A stretch of 64,000 nucleotides of DNA from Gambelia wislizenii (GCA_030847615.1 JAUMIR010000005.1:218038645-218102644); one strand, 5' to 3'; numbered from the stretch's first letter, positions 1 through 12,978 are shown. Made by a program: numbers and translations. The notes: a model not told the origin generated them from the letters alone.

Positions 1-1278
1 GAGGCAAGTGTCACTCCATAACTCTCTCCTCAGCCTTTCCCTGGGTGAGCCACCTGATTCCCCAAGGGCAACCCAATAACTGGGTTGCTCCCCGATTGGC
101 CATCAGCTGGAAGGTAGGCCCAAAGAACCCCATCCTCCCAAGTCGCAGGACTTAAGTGAGAGCAAATCCCCCAGGCCAGCCTCAAGGGTCTCCTTCCCCA
201 GACCCTGGTTCACAGGACCTAAAGAGGCAATTCCAGGGCTCTCCCCTTCACCAAAAAAGGAGCCAAGGTGTTCACTGTAACTCTTATATTCTCTCCCCCC
301 CCCATTACCTGCCAAGTGACATCCTATTTAAGGGCACCACCCTAAGCCAGTTGTCAAAGCCCCTTCCCCAAGGAGTGAACTTCCCTTTAGTTGCTGTTTT
401 GGCATTTTATTGCAACTTAGGCTATTTTCCAGGAAGATGGACCTCAAAAATGCCATACATAGCAATGTTTTTCAAAACTAGTTTCTTCTTTTGGAGAACT
501 AGTCGCTTACAGCCCATGAAGATCATGGGTATGTGGTCCATCGACTCTCTGAGGCCACCCAATGTTGTGGTAAAAGAAAGCCTATTTCCAGTGTTCCAAT
601 GTGAAGGCTTAAGGAGAAACAGCATTATCCATGCTGTAGGGCACCCTGAGGTTTGGAGTAGTGCAAATAAAAAATAAATATAAAAAATCTTTAGGGTGAA
701 AAAGTCCCAAAGTTGTATTTTATTTCAATTTATACCCCAAACAGCCCTAAAACACAACAGCTACTAGATATGTTCAGCAGCTATGGAATGCTGACTGATT
801 TATAAGGACAGGACAGAAAACCAGTGGAGAGGAGTGTGAATTGAATAGAAACCTGAACAGTAAGTGCTTCAGTCTGCAATAGCTTGTCCCCCTGCTCATC
901 TATTTAGAACCTTCCTTCTTCTCTGTGGCCAGCCCAGCAATCTGTAGCCCTTGCATTGATGATTAAGGATTCACAACTGCCAAGAAGGCAGAAATTCTTC
1001 CCTTTCTCTTCTCAACATAAGCAGTGGCTCTTGGGAATGATACAGGCAGAGAGTGGTGTGGAATAATTCAAATAATCACAAAGCCAGCCAACTCATTAAG
1101 TAACTGTGAATATAAGGATGCAAAGGTTTCTAACTCTAACAGTGGTTGCATAAAAAGGCAAAGCACCAGCCCACTCCTATCTCTTCCCCGTTTACCTACC
1201 TGTCTAATTATCTACTTATCCTTCAATTCCCCACTCTGCCTGCTGTCCTAACTTTCTGTTGCACTGTAGTAAGACTAA
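1..1278. other. intergenic, no gene recognised
   Basis: A 173-codon open frame at 156-677 (+) has Pro/Ser-rich composition and no family resemblance, and it is not supported by recognisable splice or coding signals. A run of C lies near 296-303. I see no repeat family that I can name. Confidence 0.4.
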
Positions 1279-1486
1279 GGGCCTGTCTAGACTGCAGGAA
1301 TACAGCAGTTTGATACCACTTTATCCACCATAGTTCTATCCTATGGAATCCTGTGTTATTTGTAGTTTGTGAGGTATTTACCCTTTTCTGTCAGAGAACT
1401 CTGGTGCCTCACCAAACTACAAATACCAGGATTCCATAGGCTAAAGCTATGGTGGATAAAGTATTTCTGTAGTGTAGACAGGGCCC
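1279..1486. mobile_element. palindromic MITE (family A)
   Basis: Outer inverted repeats read GGGCCTGTCTAGACTGCAG on the left and, reversed, GGGCCCTGTCTACACTACAG on the right. Inner inverted repeats read TCCTATGGAATCCTG and TTTGTAGTTT. It has no coding capacity. This family core recurs throughout the window. Confidence 0.75.
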
Positions 1487-2220
1487 AAGAGACAAGGTAA
1501 GGTCTGGTATCTGAGGGATGCTTTGTCCTAGATTCCTGCTGCTCATTCTGCTTGTTGCATCGTCTTCAAGTGGGAGAGTCAGACACTTAATTCCTTCCCA
1601 TCCCATCCAAAGCCAACGAGCACTTTTTGCACGTGCATATTAAATTATGCAGCTGCAGCACCATAATAAATCTGATGTTTTTAAAGATGCCACAAGACTC
1701 TGTTGTTTGAGGGGAACAATTACCTTTCTGGCAATTATGTATTACCTGATCAGCATCAGATACAATTTCTCTTTCTTTCTGTCTGCAAGGGATGTCAGTG
1801 GAATCTGGACTCCCCAATTTTATGGAGATTCTTTTGAATTACATACTCATTTCCCCAAGGAATGCTAAGACAGGGTGCAGGCCTACAAATAATTGCTCCC
1901 TTCTGTCCCCCCCACCCACAATGTCTCTTTTTTGCTTCTGATAAAGGTACTGTGAGATATGGTTGAAAGAGCTGGACATGTTTAGCCTGGGGAAGAGAAG
2001 ATGAAGGAGAGGCATGACAGCAGTGTTCAAATACTGCAAAGGCTGTCAAGGAAAAGACAGAACAGAATTGATCCAGAGGGCAAGGCTAGAACCAATGGGT
2101 TGAAATGTCAAGGAAGCAACCATCAGCTGAATGCTTGGAAGAAACTTCATAGCAGTATGAGCTGTTTTGGAGTGGAACCACTTCAGGAAGTGGTAGGTCT
2201 TCTTCACTGGATATTCGATT

Positions 2221-2407
2221 CCAGAGGGCTCCAAGGTTCACTCAGCCTTCCATCCTTTCGTAGGTTGGTAAAATGAGTACCTGGCTCATGGGGGCAATTA
2301 GCTAACACACATTGGAAACTACTTAATGCAGTGTAAATGTGTAAATTGCTATTGCTTAAAACAATTTGTAAGCCGCTCTGATAGCCTTGTGGCTGAAGAG
2401 CGGGGTA

Positions 2408-2438
<31 letters not shown>

Positions 2439-2440
2439 AA
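2221..2440 (+). mobile_element. 5'-truncated SINE with L2-like tail
   Basis: It matches the body of the complete SINE at 30,312-30,604 (reverse): GGTTGGTAAAATGAGTACC, GGGGGCAATTAGCTAACAC, then AAGCCGCTCTGATAGCC and a (TAAA)n tail. The tRNA-type head is missing. Confidence 0.75.
2407..2440 (+). repeat. (TAAA)n tail
   Basis: About eight TAAA units form the 3' tail of the SINE. Confidence 0.9.
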
Positions 2441-2973
2441 TATTTAAGCAGAGGTTGGGCAGACACCTATAAGGGATGCTAAGTTTAGCTGTATCCTGAA
2501 TCACAGAGCCTGTGCTGAGCAGGGGAGTCCTTCCAATAAACTAGATGAGCTGAGGTTTCTGTGAATTTAAGTGCACTGTGGTTAGTGGTGTGCAAACTAC
2601 ACATACCCGGTCTGATTCACATGAACATGGTGAAATGAATGAAGATTGTAGGACTAGAGGCTGCATTGAGTCCTAAACAAGCTGGTTGAGTGTGTTCTCT
2701 TTTGGAGAGAACAGTTGGCTGTTTGAAAGAATGCTGGAAGACAGGCCTCTGTTTCAAGAGCTGTTCTGTCAATCCTCATTTAAAGCTATAGATCCATGGG
2801 AAAGGAGATCAGGAATCTTGAAGATGTCCATCCACAATTAGCAACTAGATAGCAGACTCAGCAGGCACACACGTCAACCGGTCACAGATTTCTCTCAGAG
2901 AAGCTGTACTTCAATAAACATCACCCCAAATTTACACCTGCTGTTTTATGCAAATCAGTGTTCTCTTGTTCTC

Positions 2974-2999
<26 letters not shown>
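2974..2999. repeat. (GT)n microsatellite
   Basis: About 13 uninterrupted GT dinucleotides. Confidence 0.95.
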
Positions 3000-3004
<5 letters not shown>

Positions 3005-3044
3005 TAGCCACAAAAGGCTGGTGACCAGAGCCTGGAAACATTAT

Positions 3045-3118
3045 TTTGGACTACAGCTCCCAGACGCCTTTAGCCAATGGCCATGTAGACTAGAGGATTC
3101 TGGGAGCTATAGTCCAAA
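3045..3118. repeat. short dispersed inverted repeat (CTACAnCTCCCAG type)
   Basis: TTGGACTACAGCTCCCAG on the left pairs with CTGGGAGCTATAGTCCAA-like sequence on the right around a spacer of about 40 bases. Many copies of this unit occur in the window. Confidence 0.7.
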
Positions 3119-3947
3119 AGTTCAATTTTCTAGGTTTTGGTTGGGATTGATTCACTACTACATGCCCCATATTGCATTGCAAATGGTCATCTCACTAATC
3201 TAGAGCTGGCCAAGAGCTGAATTAATTTTGCTTTTATCTAAACTGTGGAATAATGAATTCTTGCCTTGAGAAGGCTAACTATTAATGAATCAGGATTACT
3301 GGTGAGAGTTCATAAGATCTATATCATTATTAGTCAGAACTGCAGTGTTTCTCACTGGGACAATGAAAAGTAAGAATTCCAAATGGTTAGTGAGACAGGA
3401 TTCATGTGTCAACTGCTCGGCCTTCCGGTAAACCTTACTAAATTACCTTTTTAATGAAGTATGACATTCATCTTCTAACAGCCTGGGAAGAGTTCCAAGC
3501 CAGCCCACTTTGTGCCCTTAAGAATTTATGGGGAGGTGGTTCAAATAAGAATGAAGGTGAGAACATTTCAGTATTTAATAAAACATAGTCCCCTTCTTGT
3601 ATTATATGTGTTCAAAGTGGTCAGGTTAATACTACTAATATTAAGAGACAAACAGTCTAATTTGAGGAGAAGTGCAGCTGGCACCAATGGAGAATCTCGA
3701 TGTGAATTTTTCACACACTGTCACTTGTATGTCAGTGGTCTTTTTCTTTTTTCTTTTTGCATTTTCAAATGAGCACCACTATCACTACTACTCCAGTGTT
3801 TGTTTTTTTTAAAGTGGGTCATGCACCATTGGTGAGAGGAGGGTTAAACCTTTCCTACCCAATATCAAACTCCCTCTGAATGGCCCCTGTGCTGTAATTG
3901 GTACCAAGTTATTTTTATGTTTGAAAGCAGCTTTGGGGAAGGGGACA
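3119..3947. other. no feature recognised
   Basis: AT-rich, no exon or repeat family that I can name. Confidence 0.4.
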
Positions 3948-4100
3948 GGGAAAATCTCTTACTTCTGATCATTGTTTGGAAATAAGAGACTTTCAGTAGG
4001 GAAAATCTCTTATGTCCAAATGATGAACAGAGATAAGAGATTTTCAGTGGGGGAGTCTCTTATCTCCAAGTGACTGCTGACTGAAGATAAAAGAATATCC
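3948..4100 (+). repeat. three tandem 51-bp units
   Basis: Units start near 3,948, 3,999 and 4,050. Each opens with GGGAAAATCTCTTA or a variant and carries the inverse TAAGAGATTTTCAG further on, so each unit is itself a small inverted repeat. The third copy is the most diverged. Confidence 0.75.
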
Positions 4101-4465
4101 TCTCTTGGGAGATAAGGGGAAGGTCCTGGGGAAAGAGCTGGTGAGTCAGATGGGGACACCCTGTGTTTTGTATCCCGGCAACAGGTGCCCCATCCCTTCT
4201 CTACAGTATATCTCTTTCTTTGATATGGGCAGTAATTCACAAAGGTGTGGGGAAAAGAAAGAAAAAAGTATAATGAGACAATTCTCTAATTCATAAAGTT
4301 TATGGAAGCCAAATCACTGACCTGTGTTTAAGAGGCATGGAAACTTGGATCCATGCAAGAACCAATTATGCAGCTAAGACTAGTGTACACCATACACTAC
4401 AGCCTCTCTCAGTCTTTCAAGGCTTGCAGGCCCTATGAGAAATGGCATTGGGCAGCAGCAAATAC

Positions 4466-4520
4466 TCCACGAATAATCAAATCCACTAAAGTTAAACCCA
4501 CAAATGTGGAGGGCCAACTA
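4466..4520. mobile_element. pogo/Tc1-type MITE end (one terminus only)
   Basis: AATGTGGAGGGCCAACTATA is the right terminal repeat type seen complete at 60,162-60,917. Only this end is recognised. Confidence 0.5.
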
Positions 4521-6637
4521 TATATTCTGCATTGCTTCATTGGCCACAGACAATATCTGGGGCAACAATATTGTATGAGATGAAAAAATCTCCAGTCTGC
4601 TGCTCCAAAGGCTCACAATGTATGCTAGTAAAACAAGAACAGACTAAAAGAAACAACTTTTTTAAAAAAACCAAAAACAAATACCCATACTAAGACTGCA
4701 ATCCTAAATATACTGGTGAGGAAGTAAGCTCCATGGTAAGATTTTATTCTGCATAAATATAGGATTCCCCTATTAATCAGAAAATGCACATTCATACAGT
4801 AATCTATTTTCTAGCTCTCTGGTACTATTTTACTCATCTGTGGTTGTCATCTCACTCTCTCTCTCTCTCTCTCCCCAACACTTTTGTTCCCTACAAGCTG
4901 CTAAAGATTTTTTTTTGAAGTATCAGTCATACCATATTTCATGAGTAATAATATCCTCACTGACTTCCTCTATCAATTCTTATTAATAATTGATCATTCT
5001 CCTTTCCAAATAAACAGCTCTTCCTTTTAAAATTAATTCTGTCATGAAAACATCTGATCGGCCATTCCCAGCAGAGAAGAGACCAAAGTCTGTAATATCA
5101 AAAAGCAGAAACTGCAGAGCAAATCTCTTTGGTCAAATATACCAAAGTGGGGATGCTAGACAGATCCCCGCTTCATTGCCGTCCTAGCCCTATGGGACTA
5201 GGTGACTTTGATCTTTCTTCATTCATGATATAAAAGACAGCAATAAATTCTCTCACATCTGGGGCACAGAAATCAGACCTTCTTGATCGTAGGCTCTATA
5301 AAACATAAAACTGTAAAAAAAAAATTCGAACACAAATCCCACATGTTGTATTTTCTAGGCCCTCTGAGATCAATCCCCACTTTCCCCATTTCTCCGTATG
5401 ATGATACTTTAAATTCCCTTTGAGTCTGATGTGTAATCTCCTCTGCTCCTGGTTAGGTATGAGTATTATTCATTTAAAAGTGCTATTCCCCTGTGTCTAA
5501 CCACTCACGATTTAATACTGGGATAAACAATTGTTTCGATCGTGTTTGCTGTTCAGATACTTTGCTAATATATGTAGTTATGTATTAATGAATATTTATA
5601 AATCACTTACAGCTAAAGATTTCAAAGCAGCATACAATGATGATAAAGCATGCAATACAAATGTTATGTAAAATCAATATACTGTACAATATTTATACAT
5701 TTCATAAAATATAAGGTGGACCACATCAGGAAAGCTTCAGAAACAGGGCCGCCTTCAACAGGTGCCTAAAAATTAAAATTGTTGCTACATGTGTAATAAA
5801 CAAGAAGAAGAGTTTTCTGTAGGGTAGGTGTCACCTAGGAAAGCCCAGCTATGGGAAGGGGGAAAATTAGGGTATTACCACCCAAATAAGAATTCTGAAC
5901 CCCCAAATTAAATTTTACTTCAGTCTCCAAATTTGTAGCATTGCAGTAACTTAAGACTTTAGTTTGAACATCTAGAAATAAAGTTTAGAAGAAAAGCAAC
6001 AGGCAAAGTTACCAAAAGAATGTATACACAGCAAATAATAAGAGGTCTAGGAGACAGGAAAGCACACAGTAACAACAGCACACAGCAGCAGCACACAGAA
6101 TGAATGGCAGGAAAAGGTCGCTGTATGACCTGATCCTTACATCGGATTCAGAAACAGCAAGATCAAAAAACAGCCAGCCACCAAACCTGCTGTGTACACC
6201 GTGGACAAAAATGGCTCTTTCTGATGGATTCTGATTGTACCTTCTTTAAAAACCATGGCCTAAATCCAATTGTTACTCTCAACTATAGTAGATACATTGA
6301 ATTAATGGAAACTTGGTTTCTATCACTTCTGTAAGTTCCATTGATCTAATGGGTTTACTCTTATTGGGGCTAACAAATGAATTTAGGCTTTAGTTCTGTT
6401 TTCAGCTAGTAAGGTGAGAATGCAACTTAAGAAAGTTGAGGGGACAAGTGAGAGACCAAAATTGTGGAAAACCACCTTTCACAGCACGACCTACTTACCT
6501 ACTCCACCATTTTCCTCGATCCTCAACCAATTTTGCCTTATCCATAAGCATGCCTTAGTGGTGTGGGCACTATTATAATGTTGTGGGTATGCTGGCATAC
6601 AATATATGCTGGTATATGTGGGGTGATTTGAGACTCT
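4521..6637. other. AT-rich intergenic DNA
   Basis: A (CT)n tract lies at 4,851-4,873. A decayed L2-like 3' end in reverse orientation is possible near 5,590-5,790 (low confidence). No exon was recognised. Confidence 0.4.
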
Positions 6638-6639
6638 CA

Positions 6640-7437
6640 GGATGCATCTACACTGTAGAAATAATGCAATTTGACACCACTTTAACTGCCATGGCTCCAT
6701 CCTTCAGAATCCTGGGATTTGTAGTTTGTTTTTTAATTAAATTTTCCACAATATTAAAACAATATCAAATACAAACATATATACATACTTACATATCTAA
6801 ACACTAATAACAAAAATCTCTATCCAGACATACATTAACATAAAAAACGATACAGTATTAACAAATTAACAAAAACAATATTAACAAAACTAACTACAAT
6901 TACAATAGTTTTGATTTCCTGTACTTCTTTTGTTTGTTAAAGTATGAAATCCATACTTTTTTTAAAAAAATAATCATTTATTATGTCAAACCAACAGTAG
7001 CTTCCCCTCCTGTTTCTTTAGTAAGTACAGTAATTTATCAGTGTGCCCCACCTGTTCTGAATTTCACTTCTGATTTGTCCCTTAATTATATGTGTCAGTT
7101 TATTCACCTCGATATAATCATATAACCATTCATTCGTATTTGGGCATTCTTCTCCACTCCCCATTTATAAGCATGTAACACTCTCTCAGCAGTTGTCATA
7201 TAAAAAACCAACTTACCATGTTTTCGGTCTAGTTCATCTGTCATTCCCAAGAGGTACATTTTTGGGTCCAGGCTTCCATTGGGATTTATAGTTTGTGAGG
7301 CACCAGCACTCACAGAGAAGTGATGGCTGAGAAGGCTGAAGACCTTGTAAGACTGTAAATCCCAGAATTCCATAGGCTGGTGCTACAGCACTAAAAGTGG
7401 TGTCAAACTGCATTATTTCTACAGTGTAGATGCACAT
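6640..7437. mobile_element. family A MITE split by an L1 fragment
   Basis: The left half ends at about 6,728 and the right half resumes at 7,281. Outer repeats read ATGCATCTACACTGTAGAAA and its inverse. The interruption is the L1-like segment listed separately. Confidence 0.8.
6729..7280 (-). mobile_element. L1-like 3' fragment inserted in a MITE
   Basis: It is flanked by GGGATTTGTAGTTTG (6,714-6,728) and GGGATTTATAGTTTG (7,281-7,295), a 15-bp target duplication with one mismatch. It starts T-rich, i.e. poly(A) on the - strand. On the - strand, 7,104-7,260 reads like the C-terminus of L1 ORF2 (MYLLGM...TTAERVLHAYKW). It is 5'-truncated. Confidence 0.75.
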
Positions 7438-8632
7438 TCAGTTGCTTAAGTGATCATTATATTTCTTCTGATTCAGGCTGTTCCATGGAAGCCAGTGCAT
7501 CTAGTTTGTCCAAAGTAAAAGGTGACTGCACAAGCAAGTTTACGTGGGACCATTTTTTCTAGGTGACCTTCTGAGTGATATCTTTGTTGGAAAGATTCTG
7601 ATCAGCTTTGCTGAGGTTTGAAATCAGGTGGCATATTTTCTTTCAGGCAAAACAGCAACAACACCCAAGCCAAAATAAAATCATTGCAGCAACACTGTGG
7701 CAGAGCAGTAATTGCTTACAAGCCTGCATTGCTTTCATAGGCAGGAATAAGAATTTGGTGCAGAACTCAAGAGCCTGTGATCTGCTGGAATGAAATTCGG
7801 GTTATGCAATTGTAAGACAAACTAGATGTGAGGCCAGTAAAACTACAAGCTTTAAATATGGATCTGCTCATAGCTGGAAAAAGTAGTTTTTGTGCTATAA
7901 TTCCCACTATTTCCAGTTCTCCACCATGACAGGGGGTTCTGAGAGTTACAGTCCAAAAAAGTAAACTCTGGGTCTGATGCAATCATGTTCAAAAGGTTAG
8001 GTTGTCTTCTTTTTTTTTAAGAGCAAAAGTGGCCACATGGATGAAGAACTCCTGTTCTTCCTCTTTATAGTATGTCTTTATGAGCACTTCTCTCCATCTG
8101 ATATGTTTAACTGGGAGAAGGGGAGTAAAAAACCTGTAGGACCACTGAGAGGTAAGGGACAGGCTATGGAAATCCATTCACCTCAGTCAGAGTACCCATT
8201 TGCTCAAAATATGAGGTCTCTATGGTGACTTGGGGAAGAATTCATGTTTAAATACTTTTGGTAACACTGCCTAGTTTGGTCCTCTGGGAGACAGTTCAGT
8301 TGTACCCTTGATCCATAAGTTTCAAATTACTGACAAATGGTACAAATCTAATTGTTCATAAAACTGAAATAGGCCCATTTCTATCAACAGACCCTTGGAA
8401 AGTCAGCATTTATGGGAGTTCCATGGATCCAATGGTTCTACTCTGGTTGGGACTAATAATTGGATTTTGTCAATAGATTTTTTTTTGTGTTTGCAAATAC
8501 GAATGTCCACTGGCAATTATTTTACTGATCCAGTCAGTATAATGGACAGCCACTAACTGTCCTGATTTGGCTGGGACAGTCAGGATTAATCCTCTATTGT
8601 TTCACTTTTTCAGCTGCTTTCAAAATGTCCTA
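7438..8632. other. no gene recognised
   Basis: It holds one copy of the dispersed CTACAnCTCCCAG-type inverted repeat at about 7,878-7,962. Otherwise nothing is recognised. Confidence 0.4.
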
Positions 8633-8933
8633 GGACTTTATCAGATGAGGTAAATACTGATTTAAAAAGCGCATCATTTAGGAAGCGATGATAACAGAAA
8701 GGGTGAAATTATCAGACGTTCGCATCGTTCAGCTGTTTCCAAGGTGTACTGCTGACGCGGATAAGGCATCACTTTTTTATTGACAGGCTAAGCTGTCATT
8801 AAAAAGTGACCCCTTATTCACAGCCATGCTATGCCCCCAGAACAGCTGAATGATGATGTCTTCTGATAATGTTACCTATTTGTGTTATCGTCACGTCCTT
8901 ATGATGTGTTTTTTGCTGCATCTGATAAAGTCC
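8633..8933. mobile_element. MITE with GGACTTTATCAGAT termini (family B)
   Basis: The left end GGACTTTATCAGATG is the inverse of the right end CATCTGATAAAGTCC. The interior holds further inverted words (GCATCACTTTTTTATTGAC and its partial inverse). It has no coding capacity and is about 300 bp long. Confidence 0.8.
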
Positions 8934-11369
8934 ATAGTTTCTTACTTGTCCTTCCATTCCCCCCACCCTTGGTCCTCATTTTACTTCAGTTACTGCAAAG
9001 TGAATTCAAAGTGCAAAAGTAGTTTGCGTTCAATAAACTCAGCAGGGTGGAGAGGAGAGGGAGAATCTTGCCCTTCCCAGTAGGCTCAGGCAAAAACTAA
9101 CTGCTGCAGCCTCTCCTAACTTGTGCGTTCTTCCTCATTAGTAACTTTTGCCATCTTGACCACACTCTGCTGTTGTTTGGCCACATGGGCCCCAGTTTTC
9201 ATCTGTGAAATGTTGATGATTATAAGCAACTAGTGCTGAGAACTGAAAAAAACAAGTAGAATTCAAAAGCCAACCTGACATATGTTTTATTTTGCTTGTA
9301 ATTGTGTGTTGTTTCTGTTTGCTTTTACAGTTCATCTTTATATTGCATTTGTAATTTGTAACCTTAATAAAAGATTTTAAAAAACCCCCACCTCTGGCAC
9401 CATCAAGATCCATCTGTGATCCAGCAGTTTTCCTTAGGCCCTTTCTGTCACAAGTTGCATCTGTTTGCCCTTAGTCCACCAAATGTCTATCGGTTTCTGT
9501 CAGGCCTACCTTATGTTTTATTTGATAAGGCCCTGCTCACCCATTCTCTATTCTTCTTGTTCCACTTTTAGTACTGTAGTTAGCTTTTCCTGAGGCTGGT
9601 ATTATTTAAATCAGAAGTTGGCAAACCTGGTTATTGAACACTGGGAGTCAGAGCTTATCAATGCTTATAAATTGCTTAATGTTTACTCTGTCACAGGCTA
9701 ATCTTGTGGTATTGCTCAGAGGTCAGGAAATCAAACAAGTTGTATAGGATGGCAAACACAGGGCATTTGGATGAGAAATTTGAGGGGGGAAAGGAATCAG
9801 ATATGGGCCAAAGTGAAGAGAAAGAGTAATTTCCCCTTTAAAACAGAAAGCCATGATCTACCCTTGAACACTGTTTATACTTGCATGAGGGTCACAGATG
9901 CCATTGTAAGCACTGTGTGCTGTTTCTTTTCATTCCAGGAGAATTCAGACCTAAGCATGGACATTCAGGTCCCAGTTAAACACTTGCAAATTAAACAATT
10001 CTAGTGTGTCATATTTGGAGCTTATCTTCAAAAATTTCTGGAAATTTCAGTCAGTTTAGAATGATGCAACCAGACTGTTCTTGGGCGTGACATTTGGACC
10101 ATATTACCCCAAAACAGTTATAGTTTTACTGCCTTTTCGTTTCTGGTTTCAATTTAAGAAACTGATTTAAAGTTGTAAGATTCTTAACAATTTAGAGTAG
10201 ACTTATTGAATCAACGGGCTGTATATAATTGATGACATAATATTCAGCACTTGATTCAATTGGTGTACTCTAGTGGGAACTAACAACTGGGATTAAGTGT
10301 TTGGAACCAGGTTATTTTAAGGAATGCATGCTTCCTATTTCCTAGTGAAGCTTTCTTGGCTTGCTTGAAGTATGAGGGATGGAAATCATGGGACAGGGCT
10401 TTCTTAACTGCAGCACAAAAAGTTTTGAAAACCCTCCCTACAGGCCTTTTTTTTTTCCTGGACAGCTTTGCTGCTTATGTTTTGTCAAGCAGCTGCAAAG
10501 AAAGAGGTTTAGGGCTGGAGTAACCTTATCTATTCCTGTTGAGCTGTTGACTATTTTTCATCTACTGTTGCTGGCTGTGTTATTTCATTCTGTTTCCTCT
10601 CTTCCTTTGGGTGGTAGTTTTAACCAATCCTGTTAGCTGCTGAGAACTATCTGATACAGCCTTCACCAACTGGATAACCCCCAGGTTTGCTGTACTACAA
10701 CCTCCATCACTCCTGGTGATGCTAGATGGGGATGATGACAGGTGTAGTCCAACTCTTTTAGAAGATGCTGGGAAAAGACTAATCTGATGGAAGGCAGGAT
10801 ATAAATGCTTTAAATAAGTTCCTATTTGGAAAGAAAAAGTGAGATCCATGCTCACAGTATCAGGAATTGGATACCAAACCCTAAGTTTTAAAATGGCCAA
10901 ATAACTGCAGAAATCATGCTGAGTCATGATGACTGACTCCATGAACTGCCAGTCATGCTAATCATGCTACAGCTGCATGAGAAAGGTTGCATCAGAAGAG
11001 GGTTACTACAGTACAAAGCCATGAAGGTAGAAATCTAATGCAATGCAACCATGTGCTTGGGTAAGCCATTGCTTACTGGTGTGTATATAAGAAAGCCAGA
11101 TCAGTGTTCATTCTCTTCCTATGATCCTGAGATGCCTGGCGTAGCACTTTGCTTGTATATACTGAAACTACTGAAGATTAAAAGCACCTCCTGTTTTCTG
11201 GACACCAAACACTCTGTGTGTGAGTATTCTTGGGAAAGGGTTGCTACCAAGTCTGCTGAGACAGTTTTTGGCTTCACCTAGGGATTGATTGTCCCATCAT
11301 CCCCTGACACACAGATGCCTACCAATCTGTGAGCAATGGTTGCAGCATCTGCTGAAATGCACTGGAGTC
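8934..11369. other. intergenic, mostly unassigned
   Basis: A 3' end with AATAAAAGATTTTAAAAAA near 9,365-9,388 may be a retroposon tail. A short dispersed inverted repeat lies at about 10,681-10,755. No exon was recognised. Confidence 0.4.
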
Positions 11370-11705
11370 CATGGACTTTTTCGGACGGGGTTTTGTGACA
11401 GAAGCAGCCTCGTCCCCATTGTGAGGCTGCTGCGTGGCAGGGGGTCCGTTTTGGATGACGCTCTCCCCTGCCGATACTGTTGCGTAAGTGCTGGGACACT
11501 GCAGCGCCATATTTGGTGATTTTCTAATCACGATAAACTTTTGTGATTAGAAAATCGCCAAATATAACGCTGCAGCGTCCCAGCACTTACACAACAGTAT
11601 CGGCAGGGGAGAGCGTCATCCAAAACAGACCCCCTGCTGCACAGCAGCCTCGCAATGGGGACGAGGCTGCTTCCATTATAAAACTCCATCCGAAAAAGTC
11701 CCATG
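11370..11705. mobile_element. foldback element, arms about 160 bp
   Basis: The arms begin ATGGACTTTTTCGGA and end TCCGAAAAAGTCCCAT. They pair along almost their full length, with many mismatches and one larger difference near the outer ends. The loop is around 11,530-11,545. It shares words with the foldback at 14,117 (TTTTTCGGAC, GACGCT, CGCCATATTT). Confidence 0.85.
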
Positions 11706-12442
11706 AAACCTTATGCTAGAAATTCCTTTTTCTCAGTCTCAAAGGTGCTACAGGATACCTAAAACAGACTAACACAAGCAAGAAAGCAAGAAGTTTGATC
11801 TCCATTAACACAGATACCAATGAAGTCAGATGTGACCACTGTAACTAATTCTCCACCTTTTCCAGCAAATTCCAGTAAATGTGAGCTCCCTAAAAGATCC
11901 CTGGGGGATCAGAGGGCTGTACTCCCTCACTGTTAATCTCTTTCCTCAAACACTTCATCTCTTTTCTGACACACACATGACAAAACAGTACCTTTGCTTA
12001 GACTTTCATGTGTGTATGGGATGTCAAATCACTAGGATTCTATATTCAGCAGCAAATGAGTATGCCAAGAGGTCAGCTTCCAACTTTACATTCCTCCTCA
12101 GTTCACCCTTTCCTGTTTGGTTCAACATTTTCTCCCCAAGGTACCCTTCATCCAATAAATTTCAATATTACATAGACACATCAATATTACAAAGACACAG
12201 CTAGAGAGATTTTACGTGCATCCACACAGGCAATGGGGAAATGTTCACCCCCTCAGTTTCTGTACTTACTGTAAAACAGAACACATATTTTCCTAATACA
12301 GCTGTAAATATTCAAGGTTATTCTGTCCTCTTGCCAAATATGGCCTTCATTTCCAAAAGGGCTCTACCTTCTACAGCCTGATGAGAACATGCCATACTTA
12401 ATACAAGAATATGAGGAAATTAATTTATTTGCCTTTGACTGT
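11706..12442. other. no feature recognised
   Basis: No exon or nameable repeat apart from a short retroposon-like phrase near 11,740-11,775. Confidence 0.35.
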
Positions 12443-12978
12443 GGGGTTGTCCACATGGTGAAAATACTCCTCACAGAATTCGCTCAGAAAACAAGCTGTC
12501 TTAATGGGATCCTGCATTGTCTCGTACTGTGAAGGAGGGGGGGACAAAAAGAGCAAAAAGTATGTGAGACAAGCATTTGCGTCTTTTCCCAACTTTTGGA
12601 AAAAAATTCCAGTGATACGTACATTTTCGCTCGTTGAGACAAGCAATTAGACATAAATCGCTTCCCCATGCAGGACACAGTGCAAACCTGATTGGCTGGA
12701 TGAGTGCAGGGGGTGGGGCTGGGTTAAAGGATAAGCACCTGCTACCACCATGTTGGATCTTTCGCTTTAGCGAGTGATCGCTAAGGTGATTAAAATGAAG
12801 GTTTGTGCTATTTTTTTCCTCTCTTTCTTTTTGGAAAAGGTGGAATATTACTTGTGTACACCAAAACACGAATAGTCCACTCGTGGCTGCCGTCTTGGCT
12901 ACAAACATTCAAAGTTTACGGGGGACTTGCTGTTAGTGAGGAACAGTTCATTTTTTTTCCTTCATGTAGACAAGCCCT
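12443..12978. mobile_element. DNA transposon remnant (family C)
   Basis: The left end GGGGTTGTCCACATGG pairs with the right end CATGTAGACAAGCCC. The interior shares words with the copies near 34,000, 50,478 and 58,410, for example TTAGCGA...CTAAGGTGA. It is non-autonomous. Confidence 0.65.

Larger units (their letters stand above)
1948..2575 (+). mobile_element. CR1 3' fragment interrupted by a SINE
   Basis: The sequence resembles the CR1 reverse-transcriptase C-terminal region (LDMFSLGKRR-like words, then a segment around GLKCQGSNHQ). At about 2,221-2,440 it is split by an L2-tailed SINE, after which the CR1 resumes (phrase TTAAGCAGAGGTTGGGCAG). It is decayed, with no open frame. Confidence 0.7.

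Noticed and set aside
156..677. 173-codon open frame on the + strand
   Set aside because: No family resemblance and no coding-like pattern. Overlapping frames on the other strand are similar in quality.
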